This document shows, piece after piece, positions 51,705-63,241 of a DNA stretch of 64,000 nt. The notes under the pieces are model-generated. The model did not search any database and was not told where the DNA came from. It saw only the letters and a list, made by a program, of their open reading frames with translations. Source of the stretch: JAFAHS01 sp046728175 (lineage in GTDB: Bacteria; Desulfobacterota; Binatia; Binatales; Binataceae); contig JBKPEA010000050.1 of NCBI GenBank assembly GCA_046728175.1, positions 1 to 64,000 of the forward strand, written 5' to 3'. The stretch's first letter is position 1. Each line of letters begins with the position of its first letter. A program made the position numbers and the translations under genes.

Positions 51705-52217
51705 TCACCAACCCGCCCGATCTCTCTGAACCACGTTCTTTCCCCCCACATATACATAGTCCAGGTCCAGCGATGTCAGCGGGCGCTCGCCGCTGCCGAT
51801 TCGCACGCCCACCGGTTCGGCGATGAATAGCGTGTGGTCCCCCGCGATCTTCTCGTCGACGACCCGGGCCTCGATCGAGACCATGGCGAGTTTGAGCCAC
51901 GGCATCTTGAGTTTGGGAGATCGCTCGCATTCTAACGCATCAAGGTTGTCGGCCCGTTTCGCTCGGCTCGAGTAGAAGTAGTCCTCCAATCGCCTGCCAC
52001 CCATACCCACCACGTTGAGTCCAAACGCCTTCGCCCGGGTGACCATCGCGTTGCTGAAATGCCCACGATCGATCGCGGCCATCAGCAGTGGCGGCTCGCC
52101 GGAAACCTGGGTAACCCATGAGGACGACATCCCATGGCGGCGCGCGCCATCATCGACGGTCAGGACGTAGATTCCGCTCGTTAATGCCGCCATTGCACGA
52201 GCAATTTCGCTCTCCAT
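51705..52217 (-). CDS. Flavin reductase-like (FMN-binding split barrel) protein, copy B
   Basis: 170 residues. Fold as in the neighbour: ALTSGIYVLTVDDGARRHGM at about residues 11-30, SWVTQVSGEPPLLMAAIDRG near 33-52 and IAGDHTLFIAEPVGVRIGSG near 124-143. It is a diverged paralogue of the gene at 51110, with 118 bases between them. Different substrate segments suggest a different partner oxygenase or a pure flavin-binding role. Confidence 0.8.
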   Translation of the reverse strand: MESEIARAMAALTSGIYVLTVDDGARRHGMSSSWVTQVSGEPPLLMAAIDRGHFSNAMVTRAKAFGLNVVGMGGRRLEDYFYSSRAKRADNLDALECERSPKLKMPWLKLAMVSIEARVVDEKIAGDHTLFIAEPVGVRIGSGERPLTSLDLDYVYVGGKNVVQRDRAGW

Positions 52218-52349
52218 CGACTCATATCCTCTTGCGCGCGACTATCGCGGGGCCCTGTGCTTTAATGCCGCGGTAGTCGATTCTTAGGGCTACATAATTG
52301 ACGCGGACCGTCAGGGTTTTCAAAATAGGGAAGTGGAACATCTATCTCG

Positions 52350-53141
52350 ATGATTGCAAGGTTCGCGCGTGCCGCCGCCTGCGCGGCAGCAATTTTGACC
52401 TTCCTCGCAGTGGTCACTTTCGCGGCCGGCCCGGCTCCCGTCCCTACCCCGGCACTTGTGTATAGCCCGGTCCCTGCGCCGACGCCGACCGTCGATCCAT
52501 ACTGGGTACCAGCTCCCGGCACCGCCGCCTACGATCCCAACGCTTCAACCCCTGTGCCGTCGGCGGTCGCGCAGACGTGGGCTACCAGCGCCGCGTCGCT
52601 CGATGGCCACAAGGTCGATCGCAACCGGCACCAGGTAACGCCCGGGGAGCGAGCCTACGAGCTTACCCACGACCTATCCTATTTACATCCGCTCAGTTGG
52701 AACGTCACCGCCTGGAAATCACGTCACCAACTGACCGTCTACTACAAGGGACACGAATACCGGACCTATCACGCGGTGTTCGGCCGCAACCGCCTAAACG
52801 GAACCAAGTTGTGGGAAGGCGACGGACGCACGCCCGAGGGCGTGTACACGATAATCGAGAAACACCCCAGCCTGCGCTGGCAGTGGTTCCTCGGTTTGAA
52901 CTACCCAAACGACGTTGACGAGTATCGTTACAAGCAGCTACGTGACGCGCAGGAAATTCCAGAGGAAGGTGGCCGCGACGTGGGCGAGGGGGGGCATATC
53001 GGAATTCACGGCACCGACGATCCGATTCTCAACTCGGGAAATATTGATTGGACGACGGGCTGTATTTCGGTCAACAATTTAGACATCGATGAACTCAGTC
53101 GCATCCTGCCGGTGGGAACCCTCGTTATCATCAATCCGTAG
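52350..53141 (+). CDS. L,D-transpeptidase (YkuD domain), secreted
   Basis: 263 residues. A signal peptide (about 1-30, ending TFAAGP) is followed by a Pro-rich linker and the YkuD domain (from about residue 115). The catalytic motif is GGHIGIHGTDDP... WTTGCISVNN near residues 213-243, with His and Cys in the usual HG...SxGCxS/xN order. It makes 3-3 cross-links or attaches lipoprotein to peptidoglycan in the periplasm. Divergent from the flavin-reductase gene. Confidence 0.9.
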   Translation: MIARFARAAACAAAILTFLAVVTFAAGPAPVPTPALVYSPVPAPTPTVDPYWVPAPGTAAYDPNASTPVPSAVAQTWATSAASLDGHKVDRNRHQVTPGERAYELTHDLSYLHPLSWNVTAWKSRHQLTVYYKGHEYRTYHAVFGRNRLNGTKLWEGDGRTPEGVYTIIEKHPSLRWQWFLGLNYPNDVDEYRYKQLRDAQEIPEEGGRDVGEGGHIGIHGTDDPILNSGNIDWTTGCISVNNLDIDELSRILPVGTLVIINP

Positions 53142-53227
53142 CGGGATGCGCCAGAGTCAATGCTCCGCCCGGATTGACGCGGCGGCGCGATAGTCCAACG
53201 CGGTCCTGCCGCGCGGGAGGCCGTTAC

Positions 53228-54361
53228 TTGGATTCCACTCAGGGCGTATACCGGTTCACTCGCCTGGAAAGTGTCATTTTTGGCGCCGGACGCATCGCCG
53301 CACTTGGCGCCGAACTGCAGCGCCGCCACTTGAGCCGGGCTCTGGTGGTGACGGGCACCTCGCTCGGACGATCAAAACTGCTCGATGCCGTCAAACGAGC
53401 CGCCGGAGCCGCCCTGGGGGGAGTGTTCACCGGCGCCGCGCAACACGTCCCCTCTCGCACCGTGGATGCACTGGTCGACGAAGCGCGCCGCCTGGGCACC
53501 GACTCCTTGGTAAGTTTCGGCGGCGGCAGTCCCATCGACACCGCCAAGGTGGCGGCGATGCGGCTGCTTGGCGACCAGCCAGCGGATGCGGAGATGCCGC
53601 ACATCGCGGTGCCTACCACCTTGTCCGCCGGCGAATTCACTCCCTTCGGGGGAGTTACCGACGAGGCCAAACGCCAGAAGGGCGGGGTCGGAGATCAGCG
53701 CCTCCAGCCGAAGGTCGTGATTCTAGATCCGGAGCTGACACGCGAGACTCCCGCGTGGCTGTGGGCCTCGACCGGAATGCGCGCGCTCGACCACGCGGTT
53801 GAATGTGCGTATTCAGCCCGCCATCAGCCGCTGACGGACCTGACCGCGGCGCGCGCGATTGCCCTGCTGGTGAAACATCTCCGGCCTTCGCTGGCGACTG
53901 CTGGATCCGAAGAGCTCGAGCATCGCGTGCAATGTCAGCTTGCGGCATGGTTCTCGATTTTCGGCGCCATGAACACCGGTCTGGGTGTCTCTCACGCATT
54001 GGGCCACCAGATCGGTCCGTACTGGAATGTCCCCCACGGCATCACCTCGTGCATCACGCTGCCACACGTGATGCGGTTTATGGCCAAAGTCGGGCCGGAA
54101 CGGTTCGCGCCTATCGCGGAGGGCTTCGGAATTCGTTTTGAGGCCGGCAGCGCAAAGCGGTCGGCGCTCGAATGTGCCGACCGCGCCGCGGAATTCATCG
54201 CCCAGTTCGAAGTTCCCACACGACTGCGCGATGTCGGTGCGCCCTACGAACAACTGAACCGCATCGCGGGAGCGGTGCTCGCCGAACTGGATCGCTCAAA
54301 TGTCGTGGGGCGACCAATAACTTCGGAGGAACTGCATAGCTTGCTCGAAGCGGCGTTCTGA
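53228..54361 (+). CDS. Iron-containing alcohol dehydrogenase / maleylacetate reductase-like protein
   Basis: 377 residues from TTG 53228 (GGGAGGC upstream); an upstream TTG at 53174 would add 18 residues. The fold is shown by LVSFGGGSPIDTAKVAAMRL near 93-112, MRALDHAVECAYS near 178-190 and LGVSHALGHQIGPYWNVPHG near 247-266, with the Asp and three His metal ligands of Fe-ADH. The family includes maleylacetate reductase for chloroaromatic degradation and alcohol dehydrogenases; the length fits maleylacetate reductase better. Assignment within the family is not certain. Confidence 0.82.
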   Translation: MDSTQGVYRFTRLESVIFGAGRIAALGAELQRRHLSRALVVTGTSLGRSKLLDAVKRAAGAALGGVFTGAAQHVPSRTVDALVDEARRLGTDSLVSFGGGSPIDTAKVAAMRLLGDQPADAEMPHIAVPTTLSAGEFTPFGGVTDEAKRQKGGVGDQRLQPKVVILDPELTRETPAWLWASTGMRALDHAVECAYSARHQPLTDLTAARAIALLVKHLRPSLATAGSEELEHRVQCQLAAWFSIFGAMNTGLGVSHALGHQIGPYWNVPHGITSCITLPHVMRFMAKVGPERFAPIAEGFGIRFEAGSAKRSALECADRAAEFIAQFEVPTRLRDVGAPYEQLNRIAGAVLAELDRSNVVGRPITSEELHSLLEAAF

Positions 54362-54390
54362 GGGGGCCATCACGCCGCGCTGGAGGACTT

Positions 54391-55014
54391 ATGCGCGCTC
54401 CGATGCTTCTCCAATTTGCCACACTGGCCGCGGTTCTGATCACCGGGTGCGGCGAGCAACCGAGCTCAGACTCCACTTTGCCACCCGAAGCTCCGCCGAC
54501 CACCTACCGCGTTACGGTCCATGAGGTATACGGCTCGAGCGACCCGGTCGCGGTGATGACATTCGAGCGCGACGCCAGCGGCAATCCGACCCGTGGATCT
54601 ATCGTAGGAAAGATTCACGGCTGGCCCTTCCCTCACCTGGACAAAGGTGGCGATACCGGTGAGGGTCTGTTCACTTATCGAACCGATTTTACCGTCTCGA
54701 GGTCCGCTAAAGACCGGTTGCCCGAAGCGGCGGACGGCAGCCGCACGGTCTATTTCCATCCGAATCGCCTGCCGATGTCGCTGGAGCAGACCGCGGCGCT
54801 CGCTTCTGGGGAGCCCATCATCCGTGACTCGGTCAAACTGCTGTTTTCCTTTCAGTCCCGGGACCGAGCGGAGGTCGCTACCACGGCAAGCCAGATCTGG
54901 ACCCATTCCTTCTCATGGCAAGGCGTGACCATCCAACCGCCAGGCGAGCCGCCCGCGACCCAGACGGCCACCGCGACCTACTCAGCTCAATACGATGGCT
55001 ATGTGTTCCGCTGA
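54391..55014 (+). CDS. Putative lipoprotein of unknown function
   Basis: 207 residues behind GGAGGA. The signal carries a lipobox LITGC near residues 16-20, so the N-terminal Cys20 would be acylated. The rest has alternating beta-type sequence (RVTVHEVYGSSDPVAVMTFE, YRTDFTVSRSAKDRLPEA). No domain is recognised. Located 29 bases after the Fe-ADH gene and probably co-transcribed. Confidence 0.72.
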   Translation: MRAPMLLQFATLAAVLITGCGEQPSSDSTLPPEAPPTTYRVTVHEVYGSSDPVAVMTFERDASGNPTRGSIVGKIHGWPFPHLDKGGDTGEGLFTYRTDFTVSRSAKDRLPEAADGSRTVYFHPNRLPMSLEQTAALASGEPIIRDSVKLLFSFQSRDRAEVATTASQIWTHSFSWQGVTIQPPGEPPATQTATATYSAQYDGYVFR

Positions 55015-55042
55015 TCTGCGACAAAGTCGGTTTCGCGGAATC

Positions 55043-55372
55043 CTACGGGCCGAGCGGGCCGGCACCCGTCACGCTGTTAGGAGTCTGCGTACTTTCACCC
55101 CAGGTTTCGATGGGCGAGAGGGGAGAATTTTCAGGCGTACCGGGTCCCTCGACCGTCACAGTGCCTCCTTCGGGAATCGGTACCGTGACTATGGATCCGT
55201 CGCCACCCGGATCGATGTCCGGGAAGGGCACCGCGGGCTCTAGCTGAGCGGGTGCGACGGTGCTCGCCTCGTAGCTCGTGTCAGGCACTCCCGCAACCGC
55301 CTCCTGGGCCAGCGCTGGTAGCGGTCCTGACACCAGCAGAAGAATGGTTGCGGCCGCGGTGAGCGTCTTCAT
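55043..55372 (-). CDS. Small secreted Pro/Gly-rich protein
   Basis: 109 residues from ATG 55372. A clean signal peptide (MKTLTAAATILLLVSGPLPA, cleavage near LAQE) leads to a mature part of Pro, Gly, Thr and Glu with no Cys or catalytic motif. Likely disordered. Family unknown. Confidence 0.6.
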   Translation of the reverse strand: MKTLTAAATILLLVSGPLPALAQEAVAGVPDTSYEASTVAPAQLEPAVPFPDIDPGGDGSIVTVPIPEGGTVTVEGPGTPENSPLSPIETWGESTQTPNSVTGAGPLGP

Positions 55373-55536
55373 CGAGGTCAGCTTTGCACGTGCTCCCGCG
55401 GTTGTCATCTCGGTAACGATGAACCGGCGTTAAGGTGACGAGGAGCGCTTGGTTTGACGCCCCGGACAGGTAGGTTCGCGTGGCGGCCTCCAAACGCGCT
55501 AGTTATTGCTCAGCAACCTGAGAAGGAGATCGGAAA

Positions 55537-55935
55537 ATGACTGCGGAAGAGAAGAAGGAACTCGTGACCCGGACCTGGACCCTTTTCGGCAAGGGCGACA
55601 TCAAGGGCGCGTTCGCGAATATGGACGATAACGTGAGCTGGCTGGTTCCCGGCAATGTTCCCGGTGTTTCGGGTCTCAAGAAGGGCAAGGACGAAATCCT
55701 GAAGTTCATGTCGGGCGTCGGTGCCGTGTTTCCAGAGGGGCTCAAGAGCGAATTCCGACGCATCTACTGCGACGGCGACACGGTGATCGTCGAATTGACC
55801 AACCGCGGCAAAGTCTCCAACGGCAAACAGTATGAAAACGAGTACTGTTTCGTCTTCGAGCTCGAAAACGGCAAAGTTCGCCGCATTCGCGAGTACGTTG
55901 ATACGCAAAAAGTCGTCGACACCGTGATGAAGTAG
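55537..55935 (+). CDS. NTF2-like (SnoaL-type) protein
   Basis: 132 residues behind AAGGAGA. EKKELVTRTWTLFGKGDIKG, then NVSWLVPGN and VRRIREYVDTQKV, match the cone-shaped alpha+beta NTF2-like fold (SnoaL and PhzA/B group). Cytosolic; substrate unknown. Convergent with the ABC permease gene. Confidence 0.84.
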   Translation: MTAEEKKELVTRTWTLFGKGDIKGAFANMDDNVSWLVPGNVPGVSGLKKGKDEILKFMSGVGAVFPEGLKSEFRRIYCDGDTVIVELTNRGKVSNGKQYENEYCFVFELENGKVRRIREYVDTQKVVDTVMK

Positions 55936-56033
55936 ATTCCCGGGGAACGCCGCGACGGTCGCCTGGCGCACAAAAGGAAACCACCGATTGGGAAAGTGAA
56001 GTCGCCGCCACGCGCTCCCGCCTCGCCGTGACT

Positions 56034-56837
56034 TCAGCTTCCCGACGATCGGTAGTGGCGGATACCGATACGCCACACGCGCAGCGCCACGGCGAGAAAC
56101 AGAAATCCCATCAGCGGGCTTACGCTGCCCAGCCAGGCGGGTGCGCCCAGCGAATCGTGGTGCCCGAGTATTCGCACTACCGGGAAGTAACCGACGCAGG
56201 CGAGCGGGACCACGAAAATCAGGAACTGGCGAAACCAGCGTACGTAGATATCGAGCGGATACTGCGATGCCTCCACTCCGCCATAGGTGAGCGTATTAGC
56301 GACCTCCAGGCTCTCGATGGTCCAGAATGAAAGGGTCGCCTGCAGGATCATGATTCCGGCGAAGAGCGCAACCCCGCCCGCGATGGTGGCGAGCAACAGC
56401 GTGACGGTCGCGATGCTGAGATCGAGGTGCACAAATTGCGCCGCCACCACCAGCACCACGGCGCCCTGCAGAAATCTGTCGAAGCGAGTCAAGCGGCATT
56501 CGTGACCGAGCAATTGCAGCGGCGTGCTGCGTGGACGCAGCAGCAGTCGATCAAAATTCCCGGTCTTCACGAATTGGGGACCGAAGACGTCGAAGCCCCG
56601 CGCGGTCACTTCCGTGATTGAGAAAGACATATTGATAACCGCGTAGAACACCGCGACTTCGGGGAAGGTCCACCCCTTGATTTGGCCGAAGTGTCGGAAC
56701 AGCGCCCAGATCCCGACAAATTCGGCCGCGGTCGCCAGCGCCTGGGAAATCAACAGCATCAGGAACGACCCTGGGAACTGCATCTGGGCGCGTACCGAGG
56801 CGGCCAGGAAGCGCCAGTAGAGGCGGATACCGCTCAT
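56034..56837 (-). CDS. ABC-2 type exporter permease, subunit 2
   Basis: 267 residues with about six transmembrane helices, no signal peptide and no ATPase motif. Its ATG overlaps the end of the preceding permease gene by four bases (56834-56837). It matches the paired-permease type (COG3694/COG4587) that works with a COG4586 ATPase. Third gene of the ABC operon. Confidence 0.8.
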   Translation of the reverse strand: MSGIRLYWRFLAASVRAQMQFPGSFLMLLISQALATAAEFVGIWALFRHFGQIKGWTFPEVAVFYAVINMSFSITEVTARGFDVFGPQFVKTGNFDRLLLRPRSTPLQLLGHECRLTRFDRFLQGAVVLVVAAQFVHLDLSIATVTLLLATIAGGVALFAGIMILQATLSFWTIESLEVANTLTYGGVEASQYPLDIYVRWFRQFLIFVVPLACVGYFPVVRILGHHDSLGAPAWLGSVSPLMGFLFLAVALRVWRIGIRHYRSSGS

Positions 56838-57670
56838 CCGCCCTGCACCTCAAGCCTGCTCATCACGCGTTCCATCAGGCGCCGTCCGATCGCGATGAGC
56901 GCGGCGACCCATACCACCATCTGCAGGAGTCCCGCCAGCGCCAGCCTGCCGGCGAGATTGCCGGAGTAAATCCGAAACGGGATGTCCGCGAGACCCGCGC
57001 ACGGCTGAAGAAAGAGAAAGGTGCGCATCCAGCCGGGAAAGAACGGCAGCGGTACCAGAATTCCGGACAGCAGCGTCACGGTTTGCGTCGCCAGCAGGCT
57101 TGGTCCGCGGTCACTGATCAGCACCACCACCAGGAGGTTGATTAGCATGAGGATCGCGCCGGAAAGGAGGACCGCCAGCAACATGCCCGCCACGAACAGC
57201 GCGGCCGCCCGCGGACTCGGCGGCGGCGCGAGACCCCACTGCCCGAGGCCGACCAGCGGGACCAGCAGCGCGACGAACGCGATCATCATGGCGGCGCGCG
57301 GCACCATTCGGGCGCTTATCCACGCCAGCGCGCGCGCGTACCAGAAAAAATAAGTATCCAGCGGTCGCAGACGCTCGTAGGAAACATTGCCGCTGCGCAC
57401 CATCTCGGTGATTTCGGGATCGCCCCACCACGGCATCAACATCAGGAACGCCTGCCCAAGCCACACGTACGCCACCGTTTGCGGAAAGCTGAGTGGTTGC
57501 CGCGCCGATGCGCCATGGTAAAAAGCTGCAAACACCATCACCTTGATGATTCCCCACCAGCACTGGGTGACGAACCCCGCGACCACCGCGGCACGATATT
57601 GCAGCATCAGCATGAATCGCGCGGCGAACACCGAGCGGTACGATCGCAGCGACCCGGCTTCGACTGCCAT
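56834..57670 (-). CDS. ABC-2 type exporter permease, subunit 1
   Basis: 278 residues with about six hydrophobic segments (for example LFVAGMLLAVLLSGAILMLI, QTVTLLSGILVPLPFFPGW). Its start overlaps the ATPase stop by one base (TGATG on the minus strand). A typical member of the DUF990-like ABC-2 permease pair; cargo unknown. Confidence 0.82.
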   Translation of the reverse strand: MAVEAGSLRSYRSVFAARFMLMLQYRAAVVAGFVTQCWWGIIKVMVFAAFYHGASARQPLSFPQTVAYVWLGQAFLMLMPWWGDPEITEMVRSGNVSYERLRPLDTYFFWYARALAWISARMVPRAAMMIAFVALLVPLVGLGQWGLAPPPSPRAAALFVAGMLLAVLLSGAILMLINLLVVVLISDRGPSLLATQTVTLLSGILVPLPFFPGWMRTFLFLQPCAGLADIPFRIYSGNLAGRLALAGLLQMVVWVAALIAIGRRLMERVMSRLEVQGG

Positions 57671-58662
57671 CAGGCCTCGCTGGCGCCATGAAGGTCGTAG
57701 AAGCGCGCGATCACTTCTTCGATTTGCGGCTGCTCGACGTGGACATCGGCAAGCTCGTATTTGGCGCTGATACTCTCGATCAGCTGCGGAACCGAGATGA
57801 GGGCGGGATCGAATGACAGCTCGATTGAGTTGCCGTCGCGATTGCGCACCACCGCCCCCGAAATCTCCAGTGCCGGGGCGGCACCGACAAAATCCGCGAA
57901 CAGGCGCCGCTCGGTGAGCACTTCGGCTCGCAGCAGCGCGAAAGGCTTGTCGGCCAGGATGACGCCGTTGCCGATCACGATCACGCGCTCCGCCAAAGCC
58001 TCGATGTCATGCATGTCGTGGGTGGTGAGAATGACCGTCACGCCTTGCTCCCGATTCAGCGTTTTCACGAATTCGCGCACCGCCAGCTTCGATGGTGCGT
58101 CCAGACCGATGGTCGGCTCATCCAGGAACAGAAGCGCGGGACGATGCAGCATCGCGGCCGCGATCTCGCAGCGCATGCGCTGGCCCAAGGACAACTGCCG
58201 GACCGGCTGGTCGAGCAGCCGCTCCAGGCGCATCAGGCCAATCATCTCATCACGGGTGCGGCGGTACTCGCTCTCCGAAACGCGGTAGATGTCGCGCAGC
58301 AGGTCGAACCCGTCGATCACCGGCAGGTCCCACCACAGCTGGGTGCGCTGGCCAAATACCACACCGATGCGCGCGACATGCCGAATCCGATCGCGCCACG
58401 GGGTGAGCCCATCTATTTCGCAGCGGCCGGACAGCGGCTCCAGGATGCCGGAGAGGATCTTGATCGTGGTCGATTTGCCCGCGCCATTGGGGCCGATAAA
58501 GCCCAGCAGTTCGCCGCGCTCGAGCGAGAAGCTGATGCGCTTGAGCGCGTGGACCAGGCGGTGGCGGCGCGCGAACAGGCCTTGCACCGCACCCCAGGCT
58601 CCGGGCCGACGTTCCGACACGCGGTAGGTCTTCGACAGATTTTCTACGAGAATCTGCGGCAT
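57670..58662 (-). CDS. ABC-type transporter ATP-binding protein
   Basis: 330 residues from ATG 58662, begin MPQILVENLSKTYRVSERRP; a longer start at 58701 adds 13 unsupported residues. Walker A GPNGAGKSTTIK near residues 61-72, LSLGQRMRCEIAAAMLHRP (signature) near 150-168, and Walker B LLFLDEPTIGLD near 170-181, followed by TTHDM. It powers the two downstream ABC-2 permeases, an exporter of unknown cargo (lipid, polysaccharide or antibiotic). Confidence 0.9.
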   Translation of the reverse strand: MPQILVENLSKTYRVSERRPGAWGAVQGLFARRHRLVHALKRISFSLERGELLGFIGPNGAGKSTTIKILSGILEPLSGRCEIDGLTPWRDRIRHVARIGVVFGQRTQLWWDLPVIDGFDLLRDIYRVSESEYRRTRDEMIGLMRLERLLDQPVRQLSLGQRMRCEIAAAMLHRPALLFLDEPTIGLDAPSKLAVREFVKTLNREQGVTVILTTHDMHDIEALAERVIVIGNGVILADKPFALLRAEVLTERRLFADFVGAAPALEISGAVVRNRDGNSIELSFDPALISVPQLIESISAKYELADVHVEQPQIEEVIARFYDLHGASEA

Positions 58663-58745
58663 CCGACGCGCCCCCCCGACCGATGTGGAAACCGTCGACA
58701 CTATCCGCGCGCGGGTGCCCAGTCAACGAAGAGGTAGCCGCGCGC

Positions 58746-59105
58746 TTAGGTGGCCCCTGGGGCGCGGACCACGCAGAAAAGATTGCCGTCGGGGTCTTCC
58801 AGGACAACGAAGTCACTGTTGGGTCTATATCGCCATGGGTAGCGGGTGGCCCCGAGCGCCACAAGTCGCTCCACTTCGCTCTCCCGGTCGCCCGCGTAGA
58901 GGTCAAGGTGCAATCTGCTTCGCTTGCCCGAGCGTTTTTCCGCGACCCGGTTCAAGGACAAATTCGGCCCTTTTCCCAGGGGATCACGAAGAACCACCCA
59001 ACCCCCCTGCGCGGGCTCTCTGGGGACGTAGTGAAGCGCTTGCTGCCAGAAGGCCAACATTTTCTCGAACTCGTAGCAGTTGACGACGATCGAACCGATT
59101 TTCAT
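58746..59105 (-). CDS. VOC (glyoxalase-like) family protein
   Basis: 119 residues from ATG 59105 behind GGGGGGAG. The fold shows two modules: MKIGSIVVNCYEFEKMLAFW at the start and FVVLEDPDGNLFCVVRAPG at the end, where Glu of LEDPDGN and the second-module Cys stand in place of common metal ligands. Function unknown. Next gene downstream of the ABC operon, upstream on the strand. Confidence 0.78.
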   Translation of the reverse strand: MKIGSIVVNCYEFEKMLAFWQQALHYVPREPAQGGWVVLRDPLGKGPNLSLNRVAEKRSGKRSRLHLDLYAGDRESEVERLVALGATRYPWRYRPNSDFVVLEDPDGNLFCVVRAPGAT

Positions 59106-59176
59106 CTCCCCCCTCACCAACCCGCATTTCTTCTTCCGAGTTTTGCATGGTCGCAAATCCAAGGACTTTCTGCTCT

Positions 59177-60673
<1,497 letters not shown>

Positions 60674-60899
60674 GATGCGTCCACCCGCAATTGTCCTGAC
60701 CCCAACCTTACCCCGAACCGGCTACTTACCAAGAACCCCGGTGTGAAGAGCTATTAAGCGAGGTGCGAGAATCGGTACCGACTATAGCGGGCGCTCGGGC
60801 TCTGCGCCTGAGCTGGTTAGAGACACCCCGTGAAGCCGGTGCCCCTTTCGAAAAGAACACCGCGCGGCGGTCTCTAGCCTCGCCCCCTCGCTGACTCAC

Positions 60900-62333
60900 T
60901 CAAGTCTGCCGGCGCGTCACAAAATAAATGGGTACTCCGCTCAACACGATGATCACTCCGGGCCACGAGAAACGCGGTTTCATCACCAGCAAGTCGATCA
61001 TCACTGCCGCCGCGGCAATGATGTACGCCGCGGGCACGATCGGATAGCCCCACGCTCGATATGGGCGCGGCACAGCTGGGCGCGTTCTCCGCAACCTGAA
61101 CACGGCGCCGACCGTGAGCACGTAAAAGAACAGGGCCGCAAAAATTACGTAGTCCAACAAGTCGGAATAAGTACCGCTCAGCGCCAGCAGCGCTGCCCAC
61201 ACCCCCTGGACGATCAGCGCAAACGCAGGGACGTTCGCGGCATTGAGACGCCGTGCGGCGGCAAAAAAGACGCCGTCTTCCGCCATCGCATAGATGACCC
61301 GCGCTCCGGTCAGGATCAGGCCGTTGGCACATCCGAACGCGGAGATCATGACGAGGATCGCGGTGAGCGATGCGCCCGCGGCGCCCCATACTACTTTCAT
61401 GGCGGCGGAAGCCACCCGGTCGCTGGCGGCGTGCGCGATTCCGCGCGCGAAGACGTCCGAAACATGAGGGACTCCCGTCGCCGGAAGTTGGAACAGGTAT
61501 GCGAGGTTGGTCAGCACATACAGAAGGATGACCGCGCCACTGCCGAAGGCGAGCGCGCGCGGCAGATTCCGATGCGGATTGCGGATTTCCGACGCCACGA
61601 AAGTTACCGACGCCCACGCGTCGGCCGAGAACAGCGCTCCCACCATTGCCGCTCCGAACACTGCCAGAAAGTTGCTCGGCGGCACGTCCTGGAAGAAAAA
61701 CCTGTAGGCGCTCCCGAAGTTGGCGCGCAGCGCGGCCGGATTCGGAAACAGGACGCATCCAACCAGCACAATCATCACCAGCGCAAGAACCTTTGCGGTG
61801 GTGAACGAGTTCTGCACCAGGCGCCCCAGATTCAGGCCCCGCAGATTCGCGAAGGTGAGGACCGCGATCACCATGATCGCGCCCACGCGTTCGCCGGAAA
61901 GTCCGAAAGTGCCGGCGCCCAGGAAGACCCGCGATCCGAGTACCGGCCACAGAACATCAAGAAAGCGTGCAAACGCTACCGCAACTGCCGCGATGGTTCC
62001 GGTCTGGGTGATCAGGAGCAGCGTCCAGCCGAACAGAAAGGCCCATAGGCCGCCGTATGCTTCGCGCAGGTAAACGTACTGACCGCCCGCCTGCGGCATC
62101 ATGGCGGCCAACTCTCCATATGCCAGTGCACCCGCGATGGTCATAAGTCCCGCGACGATCCAGGTCGCCAACAGAGCCGCCGGGGAGCCGACCTGCCGCA
62201 CGATATCCGCCGCTACGATGAAGATGCCGGAGCCAATCATCGAGCCGGCGACCAGGGTTATTGAATCGAACAGCCCAAGGCCCGGCCTGAGCCCCGCTAC
62301 CGTCGGCTCCGCTCTAGCCGCCGCTTGCTCCAT
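60900..62333 (-). CDS. APC-family amino-acid permease
   Basis: 477 residues from ATG 62333; an in-frame extension to 62510 has no membrane sequence. About 12 transmembrane helices, starting LFDSITLVAGSMIGSGIFIV near residues 20-39, the APC GxGIF motif of TM1. LAYGELAAMMPQAGGQYVYL near 70-89 and the Gly/Ser-rich TM6 are typical. A cationic or neutral amino-acid transporter in the inner membrane; the substrate is not fixed. Confidence 0.88.
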   Translation of the reverse strand: MEQAAARAEPTVAGLRPGLGLFDSITLVAGSMIGSGIFIVAADIVRQVGSPAALLATWIVAGLMTIAGALAYGELAAMMPQAGGQYVYLREAYGGLWAFLFGWTLLLITQTGTIAAVAVAFARFLDVLWPVLGSRVFLGAGTFGLSGERVGAIMVIAVLTFANLRGLNLGRLVQNSFTTAKVLALVMIVLVGCVLFPNPAALRANFGSAYRFFFQDVPPSNFLAVFGAAMVGALFSADAWASVTFVASEIRNPHRNLPRALAFGSGAVILLYVLTNLAYLFQLPATGVPHVSDVFARGIAHAASDRVASAAMKVVWGAAGASLTAILVMISAFGCANGLILTGARVIYAMAEDGVFFAAARRLNAANVPAFALIVQGVWAALLALSGTYSDLLDYVIFAALFFYVLTVGAVFRLRRTRPAVPRPYRAWGYPIVPAAYIIAAAAVMIDLLVMKPRFSWPGVIIVLSGVPIYFVTRRQT

Positions 62334-62681
62334 GGGTGCATCATCGTAGCAGCGCCGTTTGATTTGCGCGCGGGTCTCGGCCCCTCTTGCCGGATTGATT
62401 TTTTCAGGGCAGAGACCTAGCAGAATGGACTGTCGCACGAACCAGTTTGAGTAGGAATCATGGTTGCCCATAATCCCCTCAACAGATCCGGACGAGCGGT
62501 ATTGCCGCATCCGGCTCTTGCCTCAGGTAATGACGCCGAGACCCCTGTCAACGCTTCGACGCTTCCCTTGCGAGAAGCTCCGCATGACTCAGGGCCGTCA
62601 TGGGTCGCTGGCCCTTTAACGCGTGACTCTTTCATTCACAACACCTCGCCGGTTTAGCCCGGCGCACAAGGAGAGCAACCG

Positions 62682-63158
62682 ATGCGGCAGAAAAAGAAGA
62701 GGGTTTCCAAACCTAAAACGGCGCGCAAACGCACCAAGCCGGCTGCGGGCGGGTCCCAGCTGTCGCAGCTCAGATCGATGGTGTCGCAACTCCGCGCCCG
62801 CATTGAAAAAGAAGCGCGTGCCCGCAAGCTCAACACCAGCCTCATCAATGAAGCCAAACGGGCGCGTGACGAGATCGTGCGGCAGGTTACTTCCCTGCGC
62901 GACCAGGGAAGAAAGCTCGCCGAGCAGCTTCAGAGCACGCTTACTGACTCAAAGAAGAGAGAAAAGGCCCGTCGGGATGCGCTGGCGATCGTGACTGAAC
63001 TTCGCGAGGAACTGGCGCGCAAGACCGAAGACTTGCGTCTCAAAACCGTGGAACTAAGAAACCTCGCGCAAGAATCGGCGCAGCGGGCTCGCGAGATCAT
63101 CCAAGGCGCCCCGCCCGCGCCGCACCCGGGTCCGGGCGAACCGGGTAGCAAGGAATAG
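62682..63158 (+). CDS. Coiled-coil protein of unknown function
   Basis: 158 residues behind AAGGAG. The first ~25 residues are very basic (KKKRVSKPKTARKRTKPA). Residues ~27-140 are one long heptad-type coiled coil rich in Leu, Glu, Lys and Arg (LRARIEKEARARKLNTSLIN and similar). The tail is Pro/Gly-rich (PPAPHPGPGEPG). The basic head suggests nucleic-acid binding. No family recognised. Confidence 0.75.
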   Translation: MRQKKKRVSKPKTARKRTKPAAGGSQLSQLRSMVSQLRARIEKEARARKLNTSLINEAKRARDEIVRQVTSLRDQGRKLAEQLQSTLTDSKKREKARRDALAIVTELREELARKTEDLRLKTVELRNLAQESAQRAREIIQGAPPAPHPGPGEPGSKE

Positions 63159-63241
63159 CGCTGACCTCCGCAATGCAAACAAAGCCAGCGCGTGCCCCCC
63201 GGTCGACCGCTCAGAAAATTGAAGGAAAAGAGGCTGGTTAG